Virus record (IMG/VR): IMGVR_UViG_3300025617_000007
Coordinates: 1-64,000 of that record
Source of the DNA: a virus
Reading direction: 5' to 3' (one strand)
DNA length: 64,000 bases
The notes beneath the pieces were generated by a model. The model was given only the letters and a program-made list of their open reading frames with translations, was not told the DNA's origin and made no database searches. This document shows, one piece after another, positions 8,415-16,739 of this stretch. Made by a program: the position numbers and the translations under genes. The first letter of the stretch is position 1. Each line of letters starts with the position of its first letter.

Positions 8415-8588
8415 ATGAAATTATTAAGAACCATACAGAAATTAGTAAACGAGGCTGAAGATAATTACTATAAGGCGTCCATAAGTTCTACAAGCACTAA
8501 AGAAGTGGAAGAACTGAAAGAGAAGTTAGATGCTAGTTTACAACTTTTAGAAATATATGAAAGGATTGAAATAAAAAAAGAGGACTAA
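8415..8588 (+). CDS. Small plus-strand protein, 57 aa, unknown function
   Basis: This is the only convincing gene on the plus strand. It encodes 57 residues beginning MKLLRTIQKLVNEAED and ending in a charged stretch, EVEELKEKLDASLQLLEIYE, that should form an amphipathic helix or short coiled coil. Support for expression is unusually good for so short a gene: a TATTTATA box ends 6 bases before the ATG, and the stop codon lies in the loop of a strong hairpin with a T-run. It sits alone between the divergent glycosyltransferase operon and the convergent fibre gene. I do not recognise the family. A regulator, a chaperone for the fibres, or a host-takeover protein are all open. Confidence 0.65.
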   Translation: MKLLRTIQKLVNEAEDNYYKASISSTSTKEVEELKEKLDASLQLLEIYERIEIKKED

Positions 8589-8603
8589 TAGTCCTCTTTT
8601 TTT
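8573..8603. terminator. Bidirectional terminator between convergent genes
   Basis: A near-perfect stem AAAAAAGAGGAC and GTCCTCTTTTTTT with a 5-base loop contains the stop codon of the plus-strand gene. A-runs and T-runs on both sides make it work in both directions. It separates the 57-aa gene from the end of the fibre gene at 8629. Confidence 0.85.
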
Positions 8604-8628
8604 ATATTTAATATTTTGTAAGTATATC

Positions 8629-10965
8629 TTATATACTTTGTGTACCTTTTGGATATTCCACAACCATCTTATCGATATCTTTTCTTTCGGCCTGTATAAA
8701 ATAGAAACATTTAATTTTTGAACTTAACAATGCCGAGTTATTAACTACAACCATATTTTCAAATATGTCTTTAACATATAGATTTTGATGTGACCCTATC
8801 GGAGTCAATTGTACCGTAATCGTACTTTCGTCTACCAAATCTATCCAATAATCAGGTAATTCAATAACATTATTACCATCTAATTTACCTCTCACATAAA
8901 CACCATGTTCTGGACCTTCTAAAGAACCATGTCTTAAATTAAATTCAGGTTTTGAGGGATGTTCTATTAAGAATGATTTAGAAGTCGCAAATAGGTTACC
9001 ATTACCGTCTACATTAAATATTTGAGAATTTCCACCGTCATAACCATCAATTAAAAATACACCAGGATTCGATGATTGTAACTCTAATACTGTAGTATAT
9101 GGGTCATCCGCTTCCATCCTAACTCTAGGACTCCTAACAGGTACATTATTATTGTTATAAACTTGGAAATATTCTTCCCCTACTGATTGAAATTCAAGAA
9201 TATAACCATTTTGATTTAAAAATCTATTACTTGTCAATAAACCGTCAGTACTATATATGTTAGTGTTTCCTGCAGATGTAATGTAACCCGCGTCATTATT
9301 AAATCCACTAATATTAATATTGGCTTTTGTTAACTTTCTTTGAACATTTGACGTATCAACCACAACAAAATAGTCTCCGTCACCATTTGTAGTTGACGTA
9401 GGTAATTCTGATAAATCAAGTGTAATATTAGGCGTTGTAGTTCCGTTGGTCACATCTAACCCTGTCCCAACAGTGACGTTAGTTACCGTACCTGAAGTAT
9501 TCGTAAATGGTAAATCAGAAACGAAACCTTTTTTAACGTTATTGTCTGTCGCATCGTGGTAAACTATCGTATCACCAAGTGCAATTCCTGTACCTTCAAG
9601 ATTCGTAGCCGAATCGATGAAGTTGTTAGTGCCTGTGTAGTCAAGAGCAACATCATTAGCGTTTACAACTATACCTGTTCCTGCACCTACATTGAGGGTT
9701 ACTGAACCACCTAAGGAAACTAAACCACCATTTGCTAAACCTGAACCAGCAGTTACCGTAAGTGAAGAGTTGGCTAGTGAACTATTAGGTACATTTGAAA
9801 GACCTAACGTAATCGTACCTGATGTTGTAATTGGCGAACCTGAGTCTACATCGATACCGTCAGTTCCTGAGATTGCCACCGAAGTAACAGTACCTGTATT
9901 TGTTGTGAATCCCGCGTCATTATTAAACCCACTTATATTAATATTACCTTTAGTTAGTTTTCTTTGAACATTTGAACTGTCAACCACAACAAAGAAGTCT
10001 CCATCTCCATTTGTTGTTGACGTGGCTAATTCTGATAAATCAAGTGTAATGTTAGGTGTTGTAGTTCCATTACTCACATCTAACCCTGTTCCAACAGTAA
10101 CTGAAGTTACCGTACCTGAGTTATTAGAGAATGGTAAATCTGAAATTAAACCTTTCTTAACATTATTGTCTGTAGCATCGTGGTAAATAATAGTATCAGA
10201 AGTAGCAATTGAAGTTCCTTCTAAGTTTGTTGCTGAGTCAATGAAGTTGTTAGTTCCCGAATAATCAAGAGCCACATCATTAGCGTTTACAACTATACCT
10301 GTTCCTACACCAACGTTAAGTGTTACAGAACCACCTAAAGAAACTGAACCTCCGTTCGCTAAACCTGAACCCGCAGTCACTGTAAGTGAAGAATTATCTA
10401 ATGAACTATTTGGTATACTATTGAGGTTAGCACCACTACCATTGAACGAACCAATCACTTGACCTTGGAATGTTGCATCTTTACTCGAAGAGTCAAAGGT
10501 CACTGCGGTTCCTGAATCACCATTGGTTGATAATATTAAATCATTATTAGAGAATATTCTGAAATTGTTAGACCCATCATTGTCAAATGCCCCAACATTG
10601 GTCATTCTAAGACCATCCCCATTCTGTGAAATTCTTAAAACGCTATTAGCATAAACAGTATCCGCAGTTATTGAAGTAAGACCCGCAATCGAAGATGCGG
10701 TGTCACCGAGTGAAATAGAAGTACTACCAAGTGTAAAAGAGGAATTATCTAAAGATGCGTTTGGTATAGTGTTAAAACTTACATTTCCCGAACCATTAGT
10801 GATTAAAACTTCATTAGCACCACCATCCGCAGTTGGAAATGAATAATCATTATTAAATGTTATTACACCACCTGTAGATACATTGATTCGGGTAACACCT
10901 CCTGATGTTAAATCAAGACCTGTCCCTCCTGTTCCTCCACTATAAAATACTCCGTTATTGGCCAT
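8629..10965 (-). CDS. Tail fibre protein with internal duplication
   Basis: This 778-aa protein is a modular fibre. The N-terminal half has beta-rich Gly/Ser/Thr/Asn segments. Two near-identical blocks of about 160 residues follow, each running from SSLTVTAGSGLANGG to INISGFNNDAG. The last 100 residues hold SLEGPEHGVYVRGKL and ITVQLTPIGSHQNLYV, a C-terminal module I associate with structural proteins of marine myoviruses. It probably forms an elongated trimer that ends in a receptor-binding or assembly domain. It is the last fibre gene in transcription order and ends against a bidirectional terminator. Its 118-base leader contains a TATTTAT box, a GC-rich hairpin and a purine-rich stretch before ATG. 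Confidence 0.8.
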   Translation of the reverse strand: MANNGVFYSGGTGGTGLDLTSGGVTRINVSTGGVITFNNDYSFPTADGGANEVLITNGSGNVSFNTIPNASLDNSSFTLGSTSISLGDTASSIAGLTSITADTVYANSVLRISQNGDGLRMTNVGAFDNDGSNNFRIFSNNDLILSTNGDSGTAVTFDSSSKDATFQGQVIGSFNGSGANLNSIPNSSLDNSSLTVTAGSGLANGGSVSLGGSVTLNVGVGTGIVVNANDVALDYSGTNNFIDSATNLEGTSIATSDTIIYHDATDNNVKKGLISDLPFSNNSGTVTSVTVGTGLDVSNGTTTPNITLDLSELATSTTNGDGDFFVVVDSSNVQRKLTKGNINISGFNNDAGFTTNTGTVTSVAISGTDGIDVDSGSPITTSGTITLGLSNVPNSSLANSSLTVTAGSGLANGGLVSLGGSVTLNVGAGTGIVVNANDVALDYTGTNNFIDSATNLEGTGIALGDTIVYHDATDNNVKKGFVSDLPFTNTSGTVTNVTVGTGLDVTNGTTTPNITLDLSELPTSTTNGDGDYFVVVDTSNVQRKLTKANINISGFNNDAGYITSAGNTNIYSTDGLLTSNRFLNQNGYILEFQSVGEEYFQVYNNNNVPVRSPRVRMEADDPYTTVLELQSSNPGVFLIDGYDGGNSQIFNVDGNGNLFATSKSFLIEHPSKPEFNLRHGSLEGPEHGVYVRGKLDGNNVIELPDYWIDLVDESTITVQLTPIGSHQNLYVKDIFENMVVVNNSALLSSKIKCFYFIQAERKDIDKMVVEYPKGTQSI
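9285..10400. repeat. Internal duplication in the fibre gene (two blocks of about 490 bp)
   Basis: Blocks at about 9285-9775 and 9905-10400 are near-identical in protein sequence (LANGG...VSLGGSVTLNVG; NVQRKLTK) and similar in DNA. They encode two consecutive shaft segments of about 160 residues. Boundaries are approximate. Confidence 0.85.
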
Positions 10966-10995
10966 TTTCTTTTTTTTTTCTTCTTTTTAGGCTTC

Positions 10996-11017
10996 GGGAG
11001 GGAAATGAATCCCTCCC
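10996..11017 (-). promoter_or_regulatory. GC-rich leader hairpin of the duplicated fibre gene
   Basis: An 8-bp stem GGGAGGGA and TCCCTCCC with a 6-base loop stands out in AT-rich DNA. No T-run follows on the minus strand, so it is probably not a terminator. It lies between the TATTTAT box and ATG and is followed by AGCCTAAAAAG, as in the leader at 14610. Confidence 0.5.
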
Positions 11018-11035
11018 ATTAATTATAGTCTATTG

Positions 11036-11042
11036 ATAAATA
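11036..11042 (-). promoter_or_regulatory. TATTTAT box before the duplicated fibre gene
   Basis: On the minus strand the context is AAAGTATTTATCAATAG. It lies 70 bases before ATG, on the far side of the GC-rich leader hairpin, so the hairpin would be in the 5' untranslated region. Confidence 0.45.
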
Positions 11043-11083
11043 CTTTCAATATAAAATATATTAGTTTTATTTATCTATTATTA

Positions 11084-13240
11084 TTAGATTACTTGAACCC
11101 AACCGAATGATTTGTAGATGTAAACACCTTCAGAGTTATTAAGTTGATAAACCATTAATCCCGTTGCCGGTGTTCCAATCGCTAATCTTTGAGCTTCTGT
11201 CATTCTTGGGAATAAGAAACCACTTGTTGTTGAAGCCACTTCTAACACCGCACTTGCGTCAGGTGAATTAGTACCTACACCAACTTGACCTCCAGCCACA
11301 TGTAAATCTGTAGTGTTAATGTCAAACCCAACATCAGTAAACGATAACGTATTACCGTTACCATCAAGTTGTCTGTTTGCAGATAACGTACCATCAGCAT
11401 TATAGATGTTAGTGTTAACTGAACTTGAAACAGATAAGTCAAGTTCGTCTGAACCTGAATTACCGGTAACGACAACAGAACCATCAGTTGAAGTGAATGT
11501 TAATGAACTTCCTAAAGAAACTACCGGGTCAGTACCTGTAGTACCAACATACGTCATAGACGAATTTGCCAATGAACTATTTGGTACGTTAGAAAGACCT
11601 AATGTTATTGTTCCTGAAGTTGTAATTGGTGAACCTGAATCTACGTCAATACCATCTGTTCCTGAAATTGCTACTGAAGTAACCGTACCTGAATTGTTTG
11701 AGAATGGTAAATCAGATACGCTATAATAATCAACATTATTAGACGCATTTGACACCATAATATTCCAATCAAGGTCAATTGGTCCTGTACCAGCACCACT
11801 AGCTAAGATTACGTTATCAGCACCTGCATAGTCCACATTTAAAGTTACTGAACTACCTAAGTCAACTGAACCACCATCTTGTAAACCTGAACCAGCAGTA
11901 ATTGTTACGCTATCGTTAACAAGTCTTGCATTTGCAATAGAACTGTCAATTAATGCCGCAGTTACTGACGCTCCTGCCGTTACCGTAAAGTTAATTTCAG
12001 ATGAATCTGTAAAGTTACCTGATGTAAATACATCAGCTAAAACCTCATTATTAAAGTCAGATACCTGAGAAGCTGTGATTGAGATTGATTGTTCACTTGC
12101 AGAAGTAATACGACCTTGTTGGTCAATTTGTAATGTTACCGTTTCAGACGCTGAACCGTAGTTACCAGTAGTTACCGCAGTATCATCAAGATTAAACGTA
12201 ATAGTACCCGTGTTGTTGTCCACAGTTGTAATACCTGTACCTCCATTGAAGTCAATAGTATCACCCATGTAGTATGTTGAAACACCTGAATCACCAGAAC
12301 TGTCAAAAGAGAATCCTGTAATATCTACATCCGATTGACTGTTATTTAGTCTTAATCTTAATGTACCATTTGAAGGTGAATTGATTGTACCACCTGTTAC
12401 GAATGAATCTACAGAACTCACATCAACCGTGAAGTCTAACGTATCCGTTCCTGAATTACCATTAATAACTACAGAACCATCAGATGAGGTAAGATTTAAT
12501 GTTCCACCTAAAGATACCACTGGGTCTGTACCACCCGCGTTGAATGTCATTGTGCTGTTTGCAAGTTTTGCGTTTGTTACATTATTATCTGCAATTTTAT
12601 CTGTTGTTACCGCTCCGTCAACTAATTCAGCCGTGTCTACTGTGTTTGCATCGATAGATGCTACAAGGTTAACATTTCCTGAACCATCGAATGATACCGC
12701 TGATGCAGTAATATCTCCACTGATTTCGAAGTTTCTAGCAGTCTCTAATGTGGTTGCGGTGTCAGCGTTACCCGTTAAGTCACCAGTAACATCACCTGTT
12801 AAATCACCAACAAAAGATGTTGAAGTGACAGAAGTTAATCCCGCCAATGTCGTTGCTGTATTACCTAAAGTGATAGATGTACTACCGATAGTTACATCAT
12901 CATTAGTTAGCTTCGCATTTGATACTGAGCCGTCCACTAATTGTGAACCGTTTATTGTTTTGTTTGTTAATGTTTGAGTTCCGTCCAAAGTGACAACATC
13001 ATCTCTCGTGGACAAAACACCATCAGCATCAGCTACTACATAATTAGAATCAGTACTACTAGATGCAAGACTTTCAAATCTAACACTACTTGTCGACCCT
13101 GTAGGGATTACGTGTAACATTGCCGCAGGTGCTAAGGTACCAAGACCCATTCTACCGACATCGTTAATAATCGCTCTTTCTACAGTACTCGTAGTAAACG
13201 TCAAACCTGAAGTTTGTAAATTTAAACCATTTGTTGCCAT
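11084..13240 (-). CDS. Tail fibre protein, PRMT-type C-terminus
   Basis: This 718-aa modular fibre has an N-terminal segment GLNLQTSGLTFTTST, long Thr/Ser/Asn/Gly repeats with motifs such as DLTGDVTGDLTGNADTATTL and ELVDGAVTTDKIAD, and a C-terminal module around FLFPRMTEAQRLAI ending YIYKSFGWVQVI. The C-terminal pattern (leucine, PRMT, then GLMVYQL and a Trp near the end) is common in Bacteroidetes cell-surface and phage fibre proteins. Blocks are shared with its neighbours: the block near 12435-12830 matches 15440-15830, and SGTDGIDVDSGSPITTSG also occurs in the gene at 8629-10965. It likely forms one of several distal fibres. It has no TATTTAT box, so it may be read through from the upstream fibre gene. 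Confidence 0.78.
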   Translation of the reverse strand: MATNGLNLQTSGLTFTTSTVERAIINDVGRMGLGTLAPAAMLHVIPTGSTSSVRFESLASSSTDSNYVVADADGVLSTRDDVVTLDGTQTLTNKTINGSQLVDGSVSNAKLTNDDVTIGSTSITLGNTATTLAGLTSVTSTSFVGDLTGDVTGDLTGNADTATTLETARNFEISGDITASAVSFDGSGNVNLVASIDANTVDTAELVDGAVTTDKIADNNVTNAKLANSTMTFNAGGTDPVVSLGGTLNLTSSDGSVVINGNSGTDTLDFTVDVSSVDSFVTGGTINSPSNGTLRLRLNNSQSDVDITGFSFDSSGDSGVSTYYMGDTIDFNGGTGITTVDNNTGTITFNLDDTAVTTGNYGSASETVTLQIDQQGRITSASEQSISITASQVSDFNNEVLADVFTSGNFTDSSEINFTVTAGASVTAALIDSSIANARLVNDSVTITAGSGLQDGGSVDLGSSVTLNVDYAGADNVILASGAGTGPIDLDWNIMVSNASNNVDYYSVSDLPFSNNSGTVTSVAISGTDGIDVDSGSPITTSGTITLGLSNVPNSSLANSSMTYVGTTGTDPVVSLGSSLTFTSTDGSVVVTGNSGSDELDLSVSSSVNTNIYNADGTLSANRQLDGNGNTLSFTDVGFDINTTDLHVAGGQVGVGTNSPDASAVLEVASTTSGFLFPRMTEAQRLAIGTPATGLMVYQLNNSEGVYIYKSFGWVQVI
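12435..12830. repeat. Fibre block shared with 15440-15830
   Basis: This block of about 390 bp encodes SGDITASAVSFDGSGNVNLV and DTAELVDGAVTT and recurs in the fibre gene at 14670-16724 with few changes. It shows exchange of shaft segments between fibre genes. Boundaries are approximate. Confidence 0.8.
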
Positions 13241-13289
13241 GTGTTTTTAATTTTTATTTATTTATTATCCCTATTATAAGTTAAGGCTA

Positions 13290-14573
13290 TTACAATACAT
13301 TTACCCATCCTAATGATTTATACATAAACATACCTTCCTTAGCGGTTGGTGTGTTATCCGTACAATAAACTATTAATCCCGGTATTAATGTGTGTTGGTT
13401 CTCTAAGTCTAATCTTTCAGCCTGTGTCATTCTAGGAATGAGTAGACCTTGATTCGTACTAGCTAACTCTAATAAGGCACATGTTGGAGATGTCGTCCCT
13501 GTCCCTATTGACACTCCAGACTCACCACTAAATGTTAAGTGGTTAGTATCTTGGTCAACAATACGGTCACCATTTAAAGTACCGTCATTGTTGTAAATAT
13601 TATTGGGGTCTTGTGGCTCATATACTCCACTACCACCATTGAATGTAATGACCTGTCCGTCAGTCGCACCTGATACAATGTCTTCTAAATTTGGTGAAAA
13701 TCCAGGTCTTGCAAATAATGAACCGTTAGGTGATGACTTTAGAACAATTGCCATCGCATTTCTATTATTTGGAGATAAAGGTTTAAATTTTGTTAACCCT
13801 CCAGGTCTGTTTGGGTCTCCATAAAGTATATCACCATCATTCCATACCTCACCGTTTTGACCTCTAGTATCTAAACCTTTGACCTCACCAAAAGCTGTAA
13901 CCCATCCATTACCTCCATCGTCAATGGATGATGTAGTAAGACCCATTATGTAATAGTTGGGAAATGAACCGTCAGTTATACCTGAAATAATAGTTATACG
14001 ACCTGAATTACCATCAGTACCTGAAGCCATTACTAAAGTACCATCTGGAATATTACTACCTGATTGGTTTTTCACTCTATACCACATTTCTTGACCCACT
14101 TGTAATGAAGTTCCATTAACGGAATTAAAAACCGTTAGTGAATCTGATGAGCTATCATAATAAACTTGTCCTTGTGGGTTAGTTGGTGGTGGAGTGTCTG
14201 TGGGAACAAATTCCATAGTATTAATACCAACCGTACCACCTGTTAAATGGAGTTTATTACCATCTAAATTTGAAAATCTCTCAGAAGTAAATGACGCATC
14301 TGTAGTATAGATATTAAGAGTGTTTGCCGAGGTGAAGAACCCTGTAACATTAAACGTACCACCTGAGTTATTAGTAAAAGTCGCAACTCCTGTTGTATCA
14401 TTGTAAGTTCCACCCGTAACAAATGTATCAGGTAATGAACTAATATCTCTATATTGAACCTCATTTCCATTAATGACCATAATGGAGTTGGCGTTAACGT
14501 TTAAGTCAACCGTAGAGATATACGTTTTCCCACTAACCGATAATCCATGTCTTGCTACAAACTCTTTTGCCAT
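13290..14573 (-). CDS. Tail fibre protein, shorter, PRMT-type C-terminus
   Basis: This 427-aa fibre begins MAKEFVARHGLSVSGKTY, close to the N-terminus of the next fibre upstream (MANELVARNGLRVSGSTF), so both likely attach to the same partner. The middle has a globular block with GQEMWYRVKNQSG, GEVKGLDTRGQNGEVWNDGD and GSLFARPGF, a domain type often seen in phage fibres. The C-terminus carries LLIPRMTQAERLDL and ends FMYKSLGWVNVL, like the gene downstream. The leader contains a GC-rich hairpin and the stretch AGCCTAAAAAG. Compared with its neighbours it lacks most of the Thr-rich shaft repeats, which suggests a shorter fibre. Confidence 0.77.
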   Translation of the reverse strand: MAKEFVARHGLSVSGKTYISTVDLNVNANSIMVINGNEVQYRDISSLPDTFVTGGTYNDTTGVATFTNNSGGTFNVTGFFTSANTLNIYTTDASFTSERFSNLDGNKLHLTGGTVGINTMEFVPTDTPPPTNPQGQVYYDSSSDSLTVFNSVNGTSLQVGQEMWYRVKNQSGSNIPDGTLVMASGTDGNSGRITIISGITDGSFPNYYIMGLTTSSIDDGGNGWVTAFGEVKGLDTRGQNGEVWNDGDILYGDPNRPGGLTKFKPLSPNNRNAMAIVLKSSPNGSLFARPGFSPNLEDIVSGATDGQVITFNGGSGVYEPQDPNNIYNNDGTLNGDRIVDQDTNHLTFSGESGVSIGTGTTSPTCALLELASTNQGLLIPRMTQAERLDLENQHTLIPGLIVYCTDNTPTAKEGMFMYKSLGWVNVL

Positions 14574-14609
14574 CTTATTATTTTTTTATTTCTTTTTCTT
14601 TTTAGGCTA

Positions 14610-14634
14610 TTGAGGGAAGGGGGACTTCCCTCAA
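14610..14634 (-). promoter_or_regulatory. GC-rich leader hairpin of the short fibre gene
   Basis: A 10-bp stem TTGAGGGAAG and CTTCCCTCAA with a 5-base loop lies 37 bases before ATG and is followed on the minus strand by TAGCCTAAAAAG. The layout repeats that at 10996-11017, suggesting a common leader element rather than chance. Confidence 0.5.
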
Positions 14635-14658
14635 AATTTTAATTATTTTATATAATTA

Positions 14659-14665
14659 CTAAATA
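14659..14665 (-). promoter_or_regulatory. Variant box TATTTAG before the short fibre gene
   Basis: Context on the minus strand is ACTATTTAGTAATTAT. It differs by one base from the common box and is 85 bases before ATG, again with a GC-rich hairpin between box and gene. It overlaps a small inverted repeat at the end of the previous gene. Confidence 0.3.
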
Positions 14666-14669
14666 GTAA

Positions 14670-16724
14670 TTAAACTATACTTACCGCTCTTGTGTTAGCA
14701 ATAACTGTTACAGTTGCACTATTTGAGTTAATTGTTACGTTACCTGCGTTATCCGCACTTAACTCAACACTATCACTAAACGTACCGATATCCATCGTTG
14801 ACCAGTCAGAATATTCTACAGTTCCTGCGTGGAATATTGCTGAAAAGAACCCTGAACGTGCTGCAGTTCCTTCGATAATTGTATATTCTACATGAACAGC
14901 TCTAAATTCGCTAACCGCAACATTAAATAATGCCGTATTAGCAGAACCTGTAGCTTCAACTCTAATCGTCTGTTCTGATGAAATTAAAACATCAGACGCC
15001 GATTGGTTTAACTCAAGAGTTGCCTCTCTGTAATCAACAGTAGCACCTGTAACAAAAGTATCAGTACCGTCAATACCCGTAATTGTTATATCACTTTCCG
15101 AAGTACCATTTAACTCTAAAGTAATTGTACCATCTGAGTAAGTACCTCCTGTAATAAAAGGTAATTCTACAGGTGAAGTAGCTAATGTCCCTGACCCGTC
15201 AAAAGCAACATCCCAACTACCGTAAGTAATACCTGTAATAGCATCTACAGTTAAGTTTGTTGTTTCTCCTGTATTACTTGTAAGTGTAATTACATTACTT
15301 GAAATACTACCACTTTCAATATGATTCCAAGACCCGTCAATTGTTATATCAACATTATTATTATCCGTTAATGTTAATACACCTGTGTTGTCAGTATAAG
15401 TTCCTCCCGTTATGAATGTATCAATATCTGCACTTACACTAAAATCTAATGTACCTGTTCCTGAGTTACCAACAATTACTACCGAACTATCAGATGAGGT
15501 AAGGTTTAAGGTACCACCTAAAGATATTACTGGGTCTGTACCACCTGCAGTAAATGTAATCTCACTGTTCTCAAGTTTTGCGTTAGTCACGTCACCATCC
15601 GCAATTTTTGCAGTTGTAACCGCTCCATCAACTAATTCAGCAGTGTCTACTGTGTCAGCGTCAATACTAGCTACAAGGTTAACGTTTCCTGAACCATCGA
15701 ATGAAACCGCACTTGCGGTAATATCTCCACTGATTTCGAAGTCTCTAGCAGTCTCTAATGTGGTTGCTGTGTCAGCGTTACCTGTTAAATCACCAATAAA
15801 AGATGTTGAAGTAACAGAAGTTAACCCATCTAAAGTAGTTGATGAACTACCTAATGTAATTACAGTTGTACCAACTGTGATTTCATCACTATCTAACTCT
15901 ACCGTTAATTGAGATAAACCGTTAGATGAAGTAGAAATACCAAGACCTCCGACAACGTCAAATTGAGAATCAAGATTAATTGTACCTGCAGAACCACTAT
16001 CAGCTCCAAAATACCATCTAAATGCGTCTAAGTTAAAGTCATTACCATCATTCAATGTAATAACTAAATCACCGTTATTTAATGTCATTCCAGTTGCAAA
16101 GGTATCAGAGTTTGTTGTTGAGAAACCTGTGATTGAGAAGTTGTTTTCTAAACCGTTATTTACTTCTAACTCTAAAGTACCTGTATTCAAGTCTAATGTT
16201 GCACCTGTAATGAAAGGTAATTCAACCGCTGGTGCCGACACACCTGTAGATGTTCCACTTAATGCCCAATCACCATCGTATCCTAAACCTGTAATCGCAT
16301 CGATAGTTAAATCTTGTGCAGTTCCACCGTTTTTAGTTACTGAGATTATGTTATTAGATTCCGTAATACCTGTTACGAAATCTGTACCTAATGATAAGTT
16401 AACTGTGTTACCATCATTTTTTGTTAAAGTTGCATCACCTGAATCTAAGTCAAATGAAGCACTTGTTACGTTTAAATTTACATCCGAAATCGTTACGGAT
16501 GAACCATCCGCCTGATTAAGAACTAAATCTTTGTTACCCGTTCCAGACAACGTACCGCCAGTTACAAAATCAGCCGAGAATGTGGCTAATGAGAGGTCTT
16601 TTACCTCATTATTTGACGAGTCAATCGCTAAAACAGACAATAGTGTTTGGTCAGTAGTTACGTTGCCTAAAAAGGTAGACCCCGACACTCTCAAACCATT
16701 TCTTGCTACTAATTCGTTTGCCAT
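14670..16724 (-). CDS. Tail fibre protein, shared N-terminal anchor
   Basis: This 684-aa fibre has the N-terminal anchor block (VARNGLRVSGSTFLGNV), repeated shaft segments such as FVTGGTLSGTGNKDLVLNQ and FITGATLDLNTGTLELEVN, a block shared with the gene at 11084-13240 (TARDFEISGDITASAVSFDG), and a C-terminal domain around VHVEYTIIEGTAARSGFFSA and VEYSDWSTMDIGT. That C-terminus resembles the end of the next gene upstream, so the two may bind related receptors or share a fold. The shaft is rich in beta-forming Thr/Gly/Asp repeats typical of trimeric fibres. It lies 15 bases after the gene at 16740-18410 and has no separate promoter box. Confidence 0.77.
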   Translation of the reverse strand: MANELVARNGLRVSGSTFLGNVTTDQTLLSVLAIDSSNNEVKDLSLATFSADFVTGGTLSGTGNKDLVLNQADGSSVTISDVNLNVTSASFDLDSGDATLTKNDGNTVNLSLGTDFVTGITESNNIISVTKNGGTAQDLTIDAITGLGYDGDWALSGTSTGVSAPAVELPFITGATLDLNTGTLELEVNNGLENNFSITGFSTTNSDTFATGMTLNNGDLVITLNDGNDFNLDAFRWYFGADSGSAGTINLDSQFDVVGGLGISTSSNGLSQLTVELDSDEITVGTTVITLGSSSTTLDGLTSVTSTSFIGDLTGNADTATTLETARDFEISGDITASAVSFDGSGNVNLVASIDADTVDTAELVDGAVTTAKIADGDVTNAKLENSEITFTAGGTDPVISLGGTLNLTSSDSSVVIVGNSGTGTLDFSVSADIDTFITGGTYTDNTGVLTLTDNNNVDITIDGSWNHIESGSISSNVITLTSNTGETTNLTVDAITGITYGSWDVAFDGSGTLATSPVELPFITGGTYSDGTITLELNGTSESDITITGIDGTDTFVTGATVDYREATLELNQSASDVLISSEQTIRVEATGSANTALFNVAVSEFRAVHVEYTIIEGTAARSGFFSAIFHAGTVEYSDWSTMDIGTFSDSVELSADNAGNVTINSNSATVTVIANTRAVSIV
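15440..15830. repeat. Fibre block shared with 12435-12830
   Basis: Second copy of the shared fibre block, in the same frame and in a comparable position in the shaft of its protein. Confidence 0.8.
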
Positions 16725-16739
16725 TTTTCTGTTTTTTAA

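Noticed and set aside
12381-12977. Plus-strand open frames opposite the fibre genes (also 15412-15912 and 16129-16515)
   Set aside because: They arise from Thr/Ser/Gly-rich codons on the other strand, show no start signals, and repeat wherever the fibre blocks repeat.
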